A DNA stretch of 27,401 nt from a virus, in the IMG/VR virus record IMGVR_UViG_3300009164_003703, positions 1-27,401 of that record; one strand, given 5' to 3'. How positions within the stretch are numbered: the first letter of the stretch is position 1; every line of letters starts with the position of its first letter. Positions 20,995 to 27,401 of the stretch are shown one piece after another. Made by a program: the position numbers and the translations under genes. The notes under the pieces are model-generated. The model ran no database searches and was not told the origin of the DNA. It worked only from the letters and a program-made list of their open reading frames with translations.

Positions 20995-23900
20995 TATGCG
21001 GTTCCCAATTATAATCGACATTTACAACAGATTTATTTTGCTGTTTGTAATATGCTTTAACATCAAATTTTTCATCTTTGATCTTAATACGACTAGTATC
21101 ACCATCATCAAAATGAACGGTCCAGATGTAATATTGTCCAGGCTTTAAGTCACCTTTGCTTTCAGTTAACAGACGATTGTATACTCGCTTTGCATTTTCA
21201 TACACAGCTGGATTAGTAATAACATTATATCCAGATGAAACTGCCCAGGTCAAGAAATTAGATGATTCTGAAAAATCAAATTTACCCTTATGTTTGAGAT
21301 TGCGAGTTAATCCTTTCTTAACATCTAACGCTTTATTTTTGTGAGATCCAGTGCCTGGGCCTGCTGTCTGAGCACCTTTAGCAACTAGATTTCTTGCTTT
21401 AGCACTTGCTAGATTATTGTGATTAGTCATGCCTTTAAAAGGATCTGGAGTTTTCATTTTTATATCTTTGTGCTGTTTCAAATTAGTCAATGGATCAGAC
21501 CGTACTTTCATATTGCCTGCAATCCCCTCTCGTACATTTCCCTGTTGGATCATTTGTTTGATAACCTCTTTGGCGGCATTTGCCGCCCTTTGGTCTTCCT
21601 CGTGATTTTTAGGATACTTTTTGAGCATAGCCTGTACTGTTTCTCTCCACTTGGGATGATTATATATTTGAGAAAGGGAAATTTCACCGGGTGCATATTC
21701 TTTAGGCTTCATTTGGCCGGACTGAATTGCCTGGGTGATTGCCTGAGTATCTTTAGCTATTTGGTCATTGGCATGAGCTCCGCCACCCCCAAACGCAGCA
21801 GCACCAGCAAGTGCCGCTCCGGCTAATTTACTTTTCCATCCTTCTTCCATAGGTGGAGCAATTTTACGTTTTTGTAACTCTTGCTGTAGTGCTTGTAATT
21901 TGTTAGGAGCACGAGCAATGGCATTACGAATATCACCTGCTACACTTGACGGTAATTTTCTTAATACATCATTAACAATTTCTTCTGCATGATTTCGTTG
22001 CTTTCCTAATAAGGCATCTTTGCTAGGAGTATCTACAGTAGCAGGAGTGCCGTAACCGTCGCCTTCATCATCATCGTCACCTTTGCCGTTGAGTAACTTA
22101 TTAATGAAATCTTCATAATCGTGCTTATTATAAACCCAAGCCTTAGCATTCTTTGCTAGTGCTTCTGCGCCCATTTTGGTACCCATTCTAGCAAGAATTT
22201 CAGGAAGATCCTTATTGATTTCACTAAAACTCTTAGGCATGACAAGATTATCTTTTACCATTTTGCCACGAAGGAATTGTTTTAATTCAGCGGCATGTGC
22301 AGGACTTTGTCTAGTTAAGTCATACAAGTCCGTTTGCATTTTATTAACATAGTAAGTTTGAAACCAACGACTGCCAACTCCAGCTGCTACTAAACCAAAA
22401 CGCTTTAGATCACCATTGTTGTCATAGTAACTTTTAGCCATCTTCTTTAATGTGGCATATAGACTAGTGATTGGTTCACCAATGTCATTGGCAATAGCTT
22501 TGACAGTAGTGTTTAAGCTAATAGACTCTTCCATAGATCCAAAACTTTGTCCTGGACGTGGAGCACCTTTTTGTGTGCCTTTATAATATCCTCCAAATTT
22601 AGCGCCAGATGAATGATGGGCTGCGCTAGCCATATCATCTTCTTTTACATTTTTTTTCTTGTTTTTATTATCTAGCATGCCACGCTTGTTAGCTGTAGCC
22701 CATGCTATGTTTTCAGCATCTTTAGAAGATTTACCAGCTTTTTTTTCGCTAGATTTAATGTGTTGAACCATGCGATCAACTTTGGCACCTTCCGACACAC
22801 CTTTTTTCCTAATACTGAGTGCATCAGCAGGATTTCCACCACCAAACATATTATTAAACGCATCACGGGACTGCTGCTTGGTATCAGCTTTTTGTTGCTT
22901 AGCCACTACTTTTTTACCAGTGATACCCTTAAGCATCTTGTCAAACTTTGGATCGCCTGTAGCTTCAGATACACCATCTTCTTTCATTTTATCCAGCTTG
23001 TCTTGTGGAATTCCTTTTCGTCTGAGATAATAGTCTCTCATTTTTTTATCATTCTCAGGGTTATATTTGGCCACCACACTGGTTGGAGTTAATGGCGGAG
23101 GATGTCCATTGGCTTTGATATATGCTTTACGTGCTGCCTTTTCCTCTGGACTGCTCATATCAAGACGTCCACCTTCTGTCATACTCTCAGTCTTAGCTGC
23201 TTTAAGATTAGCTGCGGTAGGAGCACCCTTACTGCCTGGCTTACGCATACGCTCACCACTGCCATGCTTAATACGATTTTGTTTTGCATGTATATTTGCC
23301 CACAAACCAGGTCCAGTTTTGCCTTCATGCATTGTATTATAATCTTGATCAAACCTAGGAGCACGGGTGCTTCTTTGAGTTCTGGCAAGAAAATTATGAA
23401 CTGGCTCATCTGAGTACCTATCTATCTCTAAGTCATCTGGGTCACCTGGCTCAAAATTATCACCGTGATAGTCATAATAGTCTTTTCCTTTCGACTTGCC
23501 TGGGTACTTTGCTGAGAATTTTACTGGCTCTGCTCTTTCAGTAACATCTTCATCATAGTAATTAGGTTGATCCATACGATCTGCATAACCATCTTCCCAT
23601 CTATCATACTCTGGTGTACCTCTTTGGTACGGATTTGGTACCTGTTTAAATCCTGCATACCAACCCTGCTGATATGGATCATTCATATCAGGGCCTATTC
23701 CTTCTGCCATAACATCATCTGGATTAATCATTGTTACTTTTCCATGCTTGCTAGCTTTACGTGATTTTTTAGCAACGGCACCTGCCACGTAGTTAGATAG
23801 ATATTTTTCTATGTTATCTAATTCACCTGGATTGAAGTGATTAACATCTATCTTATCTATATAGTTGCCTATGCGTGATAGTGTTGCATCTGTACGTTTA

Positions 23901-24721
23901 GTAGCATTAACGACATCAAGTAATTGTTTGCAGCGATTTAACTGACTAGTTCGTTGTTGTTCTTCAGCTGAAGATATCTGAGGTTTACGTGGAATTTCAC
24001 GAGTGCGCTCTGGTTTAGCACTAGCAAATGGATTTTGAGCGCGGCCAGCCCCTGACTTATTACTTCTGAAATTAGCCAATTCATCATCAAGTGATTCTGC
24101 TTCATATTCTTCAAAGTTAAACTTACTTTTCTTAAATCCAGTTGTAAGAGCATGTGCTTGCCGTCTGTTTACTAAAGTAGGAGTTAATTTAAAGCCTAGC
24201 TTGTTTGATTTTTCATCAAGTTCATGTGCTGCGTAATCGTCATGCGACATATAGAAATCAGAATCACGGTCGTAATATTGACCTACTTTAGGATCATAAT
24301 AAACAACTTTGCCAGATTTTAACCTAAATGGACCCTCAAGTCCTTCATGACTTAGGTCAGTATAACGTTCACGATTGATGCTAGGAACAACCTTATATCC
24401 TTCATCAACGTCATTATTTTCAACGCTTAATAATGGTTTAATTCTATTCCAATATTTGTCACTCATATTGCCATAGCCGTGGCTCCATGCTTTTTGGCGG
24501 GCCACAAATTCTATTGGATTCATACCAGTCAAACCTGTTTGTTCCATTTTATTGCGCCAGTGTAATCCATTTTGTACTAAAGATGTTTTAAAATACTCTA
24601 ACATTGCAGCAGGAGTAGGATTATCAGTTTCAAATTTAACTTTACTTTTGACTAATGGGTGAGAAAATCTTGCTTCCTCAACATCTTTGCGGTTACTTTC
24701 AAATAGATCAAACAAATTCAT
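20987..24721 (-). CDS. Large probable virion (head/internal) protein with many protease-like sites
   Basis: The 1244-residue hydrophilic, charged protein has low-complexity linkers between short domains. It contains at least twelve sites of the type hydrophobic-x-E before A/G/S, for example at E107, E340, E466, E516, E586, E644, E732, E960, E1065, E1152 and E1187. This is the pattern cut by the T4 prohead protease (I/L-x-E before A/G/S). Recognisable blocks between sites are an aromatic unit NPYQRGTPEYDRWEDGY (363-379), KVDRMVQHIKSSEKKAGKSS (647-666) followed by IAWATANKRGMLDN, an Ala/Gly-rich helix that looks like a signal or membrane segment (964-984), and a C-terminal beta unit with YYIWTVHFDDGDTSRIKIKD (1197-1216). 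It may be an internal head protein processed on assembly, or injected. Homologous parts recur in marine T4-like phages (memory). Confidence 0.62.
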   Translation of the reverse strand: MNLFDLFESNRKDVEEARFSHPLVKSKVKFETDNPTPAAMLEYFKTSLVQNGLHWRNKMEQTGLTGMNPIEFVARQKAWSHGYGNMSDKYWNRIKPLLSVENNDVDEGYKVVPSINRERYTDLSHEGLEGPFRLKSGKVVYYDPKVGQYYDRDSDFYMSHDDYAAHELDEKSNKLGFKLTPTLVNRRQAHALTTGFKKSKFNFEEYEAESLDDELANFRSNKSGAGRAQNPFASAKPERTREIPRKPQISSAEEQQRTSQLNRCKQLLDVVNATKRTDATLSRIGNYIDKIDVNHFNPGELDNIEKYLSNYVAGAVAKKSRKASKHGKVTMINPDDVMAEGIGPDMNDPYQQGWYAGFKQVPNPYQRGTPEYDRWEDGYADRMDQPNYYDEDVTERAEPVKFSAKYPGKSKGKDYYDYHGDNFEPGDPDDLEIDRYSDEPVHNFLARTQRSTRAPRFDQDYNTMHEGKTGPGLWANIHAKQNRIKHGSGERMRKPGSKGAPTAANLKAAKTESMTEGGRLDMSSPEEKAARKAYIKANGHPPPLTPTSVVAKYNPENDKKMRDYYLRRKGIPQDKLDKMKEDGVSEATGDPKFDKMLKGITGKKVVAKQQKADTKQQSRDAFNNMFGGGNPADALSIRKKGVSEGAKVDRMVQHIKSSEKKAGKSSKDAENIAWATANKRGMLDNKNKKKNVKEDDMASAAHHSSGAKFGGYYKGTQKGAPRPGQSFGSMEESISLNTTVKAIANDIGEPITSLYATLKKMAKSYYDNNGDLKRFGLVAAGVGSRWFQTYYVNKMQTDLYDLTRQSPAHAAELKQFLRGKMVKDNLVMPKSFSEINKDLPEILARMGTKMGAEALAKNAKAWVYNKHDYEDFINKLLNGKGDDDDEGDGYGTPATVDTPSKDALLGKQRNHAEEIVNDVLRKLPSSVAGDIRNAIARAPNKLQALQQELQKRKIAPPMEEGWKSKLAGAALAGAAAFGGGGAHANDQIAKDTQAITQAIQSGQMKPKEYAPGEISLSQIYNHPKWRETVQAMLKKYPKNHEEDQRAANAAKEVIKQMIQQGNVREGIAGNMKVRSDPLTNLKQHKDIKMKTPDPFKGMTNHNNLASAKARNLVAKGAQTAGPGTGSHKNKALDVKKGLTRNLKHKGKFDFSESSNFLTWAVSSGYNVITNPAVYENAKRVYNRLLTESKGDLKPGQYYIWTVHFDDGDTSRIKIKDEKFDVKAYYKQQNKSVVNVDYNWEPHNG

Positions 24722-25431
24722 TATGCTTCCTCAATATAATCAGCAGATTCATCAGCAACTTTCTGTGCTTTGCGATGAGACATATACATTTCCAATGCCA
24801 TTTCACATTCTGCTAGACTTTTAAATCGTCTAGGTAATTCTTTTCCAGCACGACGAATACGAAATCCAACACGCTCATCACCATGTATTTCAACCAAAAC
24901 AGCACCGCCGCCACCGCTAAGTCCAACTTCTTCATCAACGGGCACATGCACTGTTTTAACGGGTGCTGACTTCATGCCTTCTGGCAATGTTGGATCTGTT
25001 AGCATAGCTGGTGCTTCGCCAGACGCTGGTTCTTGTGTTGGATCTTCGTCTAATCCATAACTTTCCATTTCTTTATTTCGATGCTTAGGCTTTGCTTGTA
25101 ATGCCAAATCTCTTAGTTCTTTTTTCTTAAGATCTAAGTCTTGTTTCTTTTTAGCAAGTAAATCCTTATCTTGTGCAAGATCAGCTTCAGCAGAGTGTAG
25201 ATAGTCAGCTAAACTTGACTTAACTTTTGACAATACATCTTCTTCCATTGTATCTTCGGCAAATTCAACGCCACCTACCATAGGCGTAACATCTTCACTA
25301 ACTTTTCTTAAATTATTGAAAAGCACAGGTTTCTTTTGCTTAGTTTCTGTAATAGGTTTACTATCCTTTGGAGCAATACGCCCTTCTAGGATAGCTAACC
25401 TTTCGATTATACTGTACATGTCATTTGTCAT
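24721..25431 (-). CDS. Probable virion-associated protein linked to the large late protein
   Basis: The 236-residue protein starts MTNDMYSIIERLAILEGRI (residues 1-19), where LEG again has the form of a prohead-protease site (I-L-E before G). Residues 65-115 are a strongly charged helix with coiled-coil-like spacing (ADLAQDKDLLAKKKQDLDLK). A Gly-rich hinge follows (GLSGGGGAVLVEIHGDERV, about 169-187) before a compact, basic C-terminal domain ending in a helix and the tail DYIEEA, with another site-like motif. It shares one base (TAATG) with the next gene, so both are translated together. A role as internal head, scaffold or tail-linked protein is inferred from context; M5 could be an alternative start. 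Confidence 0.6.
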   Translation of the reverse strand: MTNDMYSIIERLAILEGRIAPKDSKPITETKQKKPVLFNNLRKVSEDVTPMVGGVEFAEDTMEEDVLSKVKSSLADYLHSAEADLAQDKDLLAKKKQDLDLKKKELRDLALQAKPKHRNKEMESYGLDEDPTQEPASGEAPAMLTDPTLPEGMKSAPVKTVHVPVDEEVGLSGGGGAVLVEIHGDERVGFRIRRAGKELPRRFKSLAECEMALEMYMSHRKAQKVADESADYIEEA

Positions 25432-25871
25432 TATGCTCTAGATTCCTTCAAAAAACTTGATATCATCCAGATAAACTTGTTTGTGGCAGTTAATCTTTCA
25501 GCGATAAAATTAGCAATGTCTTGCTTGTTCTCTTCTTCCGCAGCAGCAAAACATTCATTAAGAAGTTCAATCATAGTGTGAGAATCATGCAATAATTCTT
25601 TTAGCATCAATTCAGCACGTGGTATCTTAGTTTGATCCGGTATACGGGTTAATTCATTATAACGGGTAAGGCTGCCAGGAGCATATTCACCTAATGTACG
25701 GATTTGTTCAGCAATTTTATCTACTGCTTCGTATGCATCTTCGTAAACTTTCTGAAGAAACTTGTGATATTGATAAAAGTCTTTTCCTTCCACATTCCAG
25801 TGGAACATATGAGCTTTTAGGTAATAGCTAAAGTCACTGGCCAATAAAGTTTTCATTAAGTCTGATAGCAT
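25431..25871 (-). CDS. Dps-like ferritin (DNA starvation protein family)
   Basis: The ATG at 25871, overlapping the TGA of the upstream gene, is taken as start (a GTG one codon earlier is also open), giving 146 residues. The protein has the Dps four-helix signature AHMFHWNVEGKDFYQYHKFL, followed by a helix with VDKIAEQIRTLG. The ferroxidase residues H24, H36, D51 and E55 stand at spacings of 12, 15 and 4, the same as in E. coli Dps (H51, H63, D78, E82). It should oxidise and store iron and may protect DNA. The N-terminal lysine-rich DNA-binding tail of E. coli Dps is missing. Its place among late, virion-type genes suggests a role in or near the particle (inference). The C-terminus LKESRA includes one L-x-E-S motif. 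Confidence 0.85.
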   Translation of the reverse strand: MLSDLMKTLLASDFSYYLKAHMFHWNVEGKDFYQYHKFLQKVYEDAYEAVDKIAEQIRTLGEYAPGSLTRYNELTRIPDQTKIPRAELMLKELLHDSHTMIELLNECFAAAEEENKQDIANFIAERLTATNKFIWMISSFLKESRA

Positions 25872-26077
25872 CACTTGTTCCGTTTATATGTTTTATAAGA
25901 ATCCGGCGTATTAGGCGTTGGATTCTCATCATTAGTATATTTAGTGAAAAACAAACTATCTGCAGGAATTCTTTTTTGGACAGCACCAAGTGGAGCAGAT
26001 ACAGTGGCAATGCTTCCAGAACTGGTGGAACCAGATGATGCTTCTTCTTTAAGATTTACCGGCTTATACAATGACAT
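25871..26077 (-). CDS. Small hypothetical protein, Ser-rich
   Basis: The 68-residue protein has a Ser/Gly-rich part (EASSGSTSSGSIATVSAPLG, about 12-31) and a basic, polar tail (DSYKTYKRNK). It has no stable fold by eye and may be a disordered virion or decoration-related peptide. It is translationally coupled with the Dps-like gene (TGATG) and with the gene before it, whose stop shares one base with its start. Small proteins of this form are common beside structural genes of marine T4-like phages, but I know no assigned function. Confidence 0.65.
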   Translation of the reverse strand: MSLYKPVNLKEEASSGSTSSGSIATVSAPLGAVQKRIPADSLFFTKYTNDENPTPNTPDSYKTYKRNK

Positions 26078-26361
26078 TATACTATCCTAAAATGCGTGTT
26101 ATCTATAATTTCAACGGGCCCATATTCCACACTTAAATTACCTACTTTTAATTTGGCTAAATTAGGTGACAATAACTCATAATATAGCTTATAATCACCA
26201 GGTTCCGCTTCTATCTGTAAATTCTCTTCTAGCGTACTATCAGTCCAAATCCAAGTTCTTTCACTAAACAGTTCGTCATTGACATATAATCGGTAAATAG
26301 GACTTAATCCTTCCCATTCACAATCAATATTACTCAGTATGCGGACAAATTGTTTAGCCAT
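26077..26361 (-). CDS. Small beta-rich hypothetical protein
   Basis: The 94-residue protein consists mainly of alternating strands (FVRILSNIDCEWEGLSPIYR, LYVNDELFSERTWIW, DYKLYYELLSP, LSVEYGPVEIIDN). This fits a single Ig-like or jelly-roll-like domain. No catalytic residue is visible. It is the first gene of the late unit, and a CTAAATA box stands only four bases before its ATG, with no ribosome binding site in between. A virion role is suggested by the context only. Confidence 0.7.
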   Translation of the reverse strand: MAKQFVRILSNIDCEWEGLSPIYRLYVNDELFSERTWIWTDSTLEENLQIEAEPGDYKLYYELLSPNLAKLKVGNLSVEYGPVEIIDNTHFRIV

Positions 26362-26365
26362 ACTG

Positions 26366-26372
26366 TATTTAG
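26366..26372 (-). promoter_or_regulatory. Late promoter box (CTAAATA) of the virion-type operon
   Basis: CTAAATA on the minus strand, four bases before ATG 26361 and just after the stop of the deaminase-like gene. The transcript is expected to start at the start codon, so the first gene would be leaderless. It probably drives the genes from 26361 to 20914. Confidence 0.55.
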
Positions 26373-26390
26373 TGGATTATTAATTAAAGG

Positions 26391-27401
26391 TTATTCTGCG
26401 GGATATATGTTAATGCCAATGCCCTTTACTTCTGCCACACCAGTCTTCTTTACCTGGGCAGTCTGCTTGAATGCACGATTATATCTATCACTATCCTGTT
26501 TCTCTGGATCACTGATAATTTGGTCAGGGTCACTTTTATGTTTTTGTGCCCGTTGTGTTAGATTAGCAGCCAATGCATCTACTCCTGTAAAACGAGCAGC
26601 AAACTTTAGTTTTTTCATAAATGCTATATCTTCTGGACTTTCTGGTTTAGTATATGCATTTACTTTGAACACAGGAGTTTTACTTGATGCCCTAGGCACA
26701 TCCTTGACTGCTGTTTCCCAGCGCAATGCTTGTGGCTCTGAAGGAATATCTAGTCTTTTAAAATATAAACTACTATTTGTTTTTATGTCTTGTACCCAAA
26801 AATCTCCACCAACCGGAATTTTATTGGCAAGATTATGAATATTAGAGGTTGCTTCCAGCAGACCATTTTGCATTATGGGACCTATCTGTCTGGTTGCTGC
26901 TCTAATAGCTGCATGATCATTTTGATAAATTATCCAACCATTAAGATCATATTTGAAAACTTCAGTATGTCGATGTTGAGTATTTTCATCAAGTTTATTT
27001 TTTAAGAATGTATCAGCTAATTCCTTGCACATTTTCTCTATTTTTTCATTTTTTGTAATAAGAATTTTAAAATCATTATCGTCACGATGTTGAGTTGGAT
27101 CACGATATCCACAATAGGCTATTTTGATGTTCTTTTTATTCAACACTTCTGTGCAAGTTACCTCTTTTATGTCACCGGTATCTTGATTGCACGGACTTAA
27201 TGTAGTAACTACAATACAGTTAGGTGGTAATTCGCCATATTTTTTTTCATAGTTGTCTATGGCGACTCTTTCGGCATGTATACGCTCATTGCCGTACAGA
27301 TAGTTTACGCCTGTGGCTAATCTGCCAGTGGGGTCAATAACAGCAGCCGCTACCATGCCGTAAAAGTCAGGTGCTTCTTCTTGCCCCTTGATTACTTTTT
27401 C
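26391..27401 (-). CDS. Protein with zinc-deaminase-like domain, partial (5' end outside window)
   Basis: The frame stays open from the stop at 26391 to the right edge: 15 further in-frame codons precede the ATG 27356 and read into the domain (APDFYGMVAAAVIDPTGR), so the true start lies outside. Numbered from that ATG, H27-A-E29 is the zinc/proton-shuttle motif of the cytidine deaminase superfamily, and SPC (C56) plus C68 would complete the zinc site. The spacing between the two Cys (11 residues) is longer than the usual 2-4, pointing to a divergent branch. YCGYRDPTQH follows near 81-90. The remaining 220 residues are not recognised; they include GLLEATS, a prohead-protease-like site. Nucleotide deamination, base editing or a structural relic are all possible. 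Confidence 0.7.
   Translation of the reverse strand, partial: EKVIKGQEEAPDFYGMVAAAVIDPTGRLATGVNYLYGNERIHAERVAIDNYEKKYGELPPNCIVVTTLSPCNQDTGDIKEVTCTEVLNKKNIKIAYCGYRDPTQHRDDNDFKILITKNEKIEKMCKELADTFLKNKLDENTQHRHTEVFKYDLNGWIIYQNDHAAIRAATRQIGPIMQNGLLEATSNIHNLANKIPVGGDFWVQDIKTNSSLYFKRLDIPSEPQALRWETAVKDVPRASSKTPVFKVNAYTKPESPEDIAFMKKLKFAARFTGVDALAANLTQRAQKHKSDPDQIISDPEKQDSDRYNRAFKQTAQVKKTGVAEVKGIGINIYPAE

Noticed and set aside
21419-21826. Plus-strand open frame of 135 codons with hydrophobic stretches
   Set aside because: It is antisense to the large late gene and looks membrane-like only because the complement codes for a polar protein.
22760-23413. Overlapping plus-strand open frames of 86-110 codons
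   Set aside because: They are mirror frames of the long late gene; their content (rows of Ser, Phe, Ile, Leu) follows from its Lys/Glu/Asp-rich codons, and no promoter or ribosome binding site stands before them.
25934-25940. CTAAATA-like box inside the gene at 25871-26077
   Set aside because: It is formed by codons for Thr-Lys-Tyr and no gene start lies directly behind it.

Overview
The window looks like part of the genome of a lytic T4-like myovirus from an aquatic, AT-rich bacterium. The evidence is a T4-type family B DNA polymerase (gp43), sliding clamp (gp45), RNase H-type 5'-3' exonuclease and DsbA-like protein, together with T4-type late promoter boxes, densely overlapping genes and many small conserved-type proteins. 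All protein genes but one read leftward on the minus strand. The host cannot be read directly. The circularly permuted (two-piece) tmRNA gene is a type known mainly from alphaproteobacteria, cyanobacteria and some betaproteobacteria, so a host (or past host) in one of those groups, for instance a SAR11-type marine bacterium, is a reasonable inference.

Layout, left to right. Positions 1-873: a partial AAA+ ATPase behind a consensus promoter. Positions 946-2070: a compact RNA unit made of promoter, tRNA(CAU), GIY-YIG nuclease gene, permuted tmRNA and terminator. The tmRNA is the most unusual element of the window. Positions 2054-5218: small genes, a MazG-like pyrophosphohydrolase and the RNase H-type exonuclease. 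Positions 5283-7636: small genes, a Bax inhibitor-1 family membrane protein and a phosphoribosyltransferase, under another consensus promoter. Positions 7633-12377: a six-gene nucleotide-sugar and glycan cassette (epimerase, UDP-sugar dehydrogenase, SDR, cupin, C-methyltransferase-like protein, glycosyltransferase). Positions 12424-13953: four small genes, one with a CDGSH-like iron-sulfur motif. Positions 13965-15733: a plus-strand adenylate-forming (ANL) enzyme convergent with an SGNH-hydrolase-like gene. Positions 15757-20804: replication block with clamp, methyltransferase, DNA polymerase and DsbA-like gene. Positions 20820-26372: a late, virion-type operon with a 1244-residue probable head or internal protein, a second linked protein, a Dps-like ferritin and small proteins. 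Positions 26391-27401: a partial protein with a zinc-deaminase-like domain.

How the parts fit together. Near-consensus sigma70 promoters (TTGACA-like box, 16-17 bp, TATAAT-like box) stand before early or middle units, while TATAAATA or CTAAATA boxes stand before probable late units. Several promoters sit so close to the start codon that the transcripts should be leaderless. The tmRNA (ribosome rescue and tagging) and the Bax inhibitor-1 protein (a family that includes an FtsH modulator) both suggest control of host translation and proteolysis, which is an inference. The sugar cassette with ANL and SGNH genes suggests modification of a glycan. The virion-type operon carries many candidate prohead-protease sites. 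Calls rest on reading motifs by eye; no database search was run.
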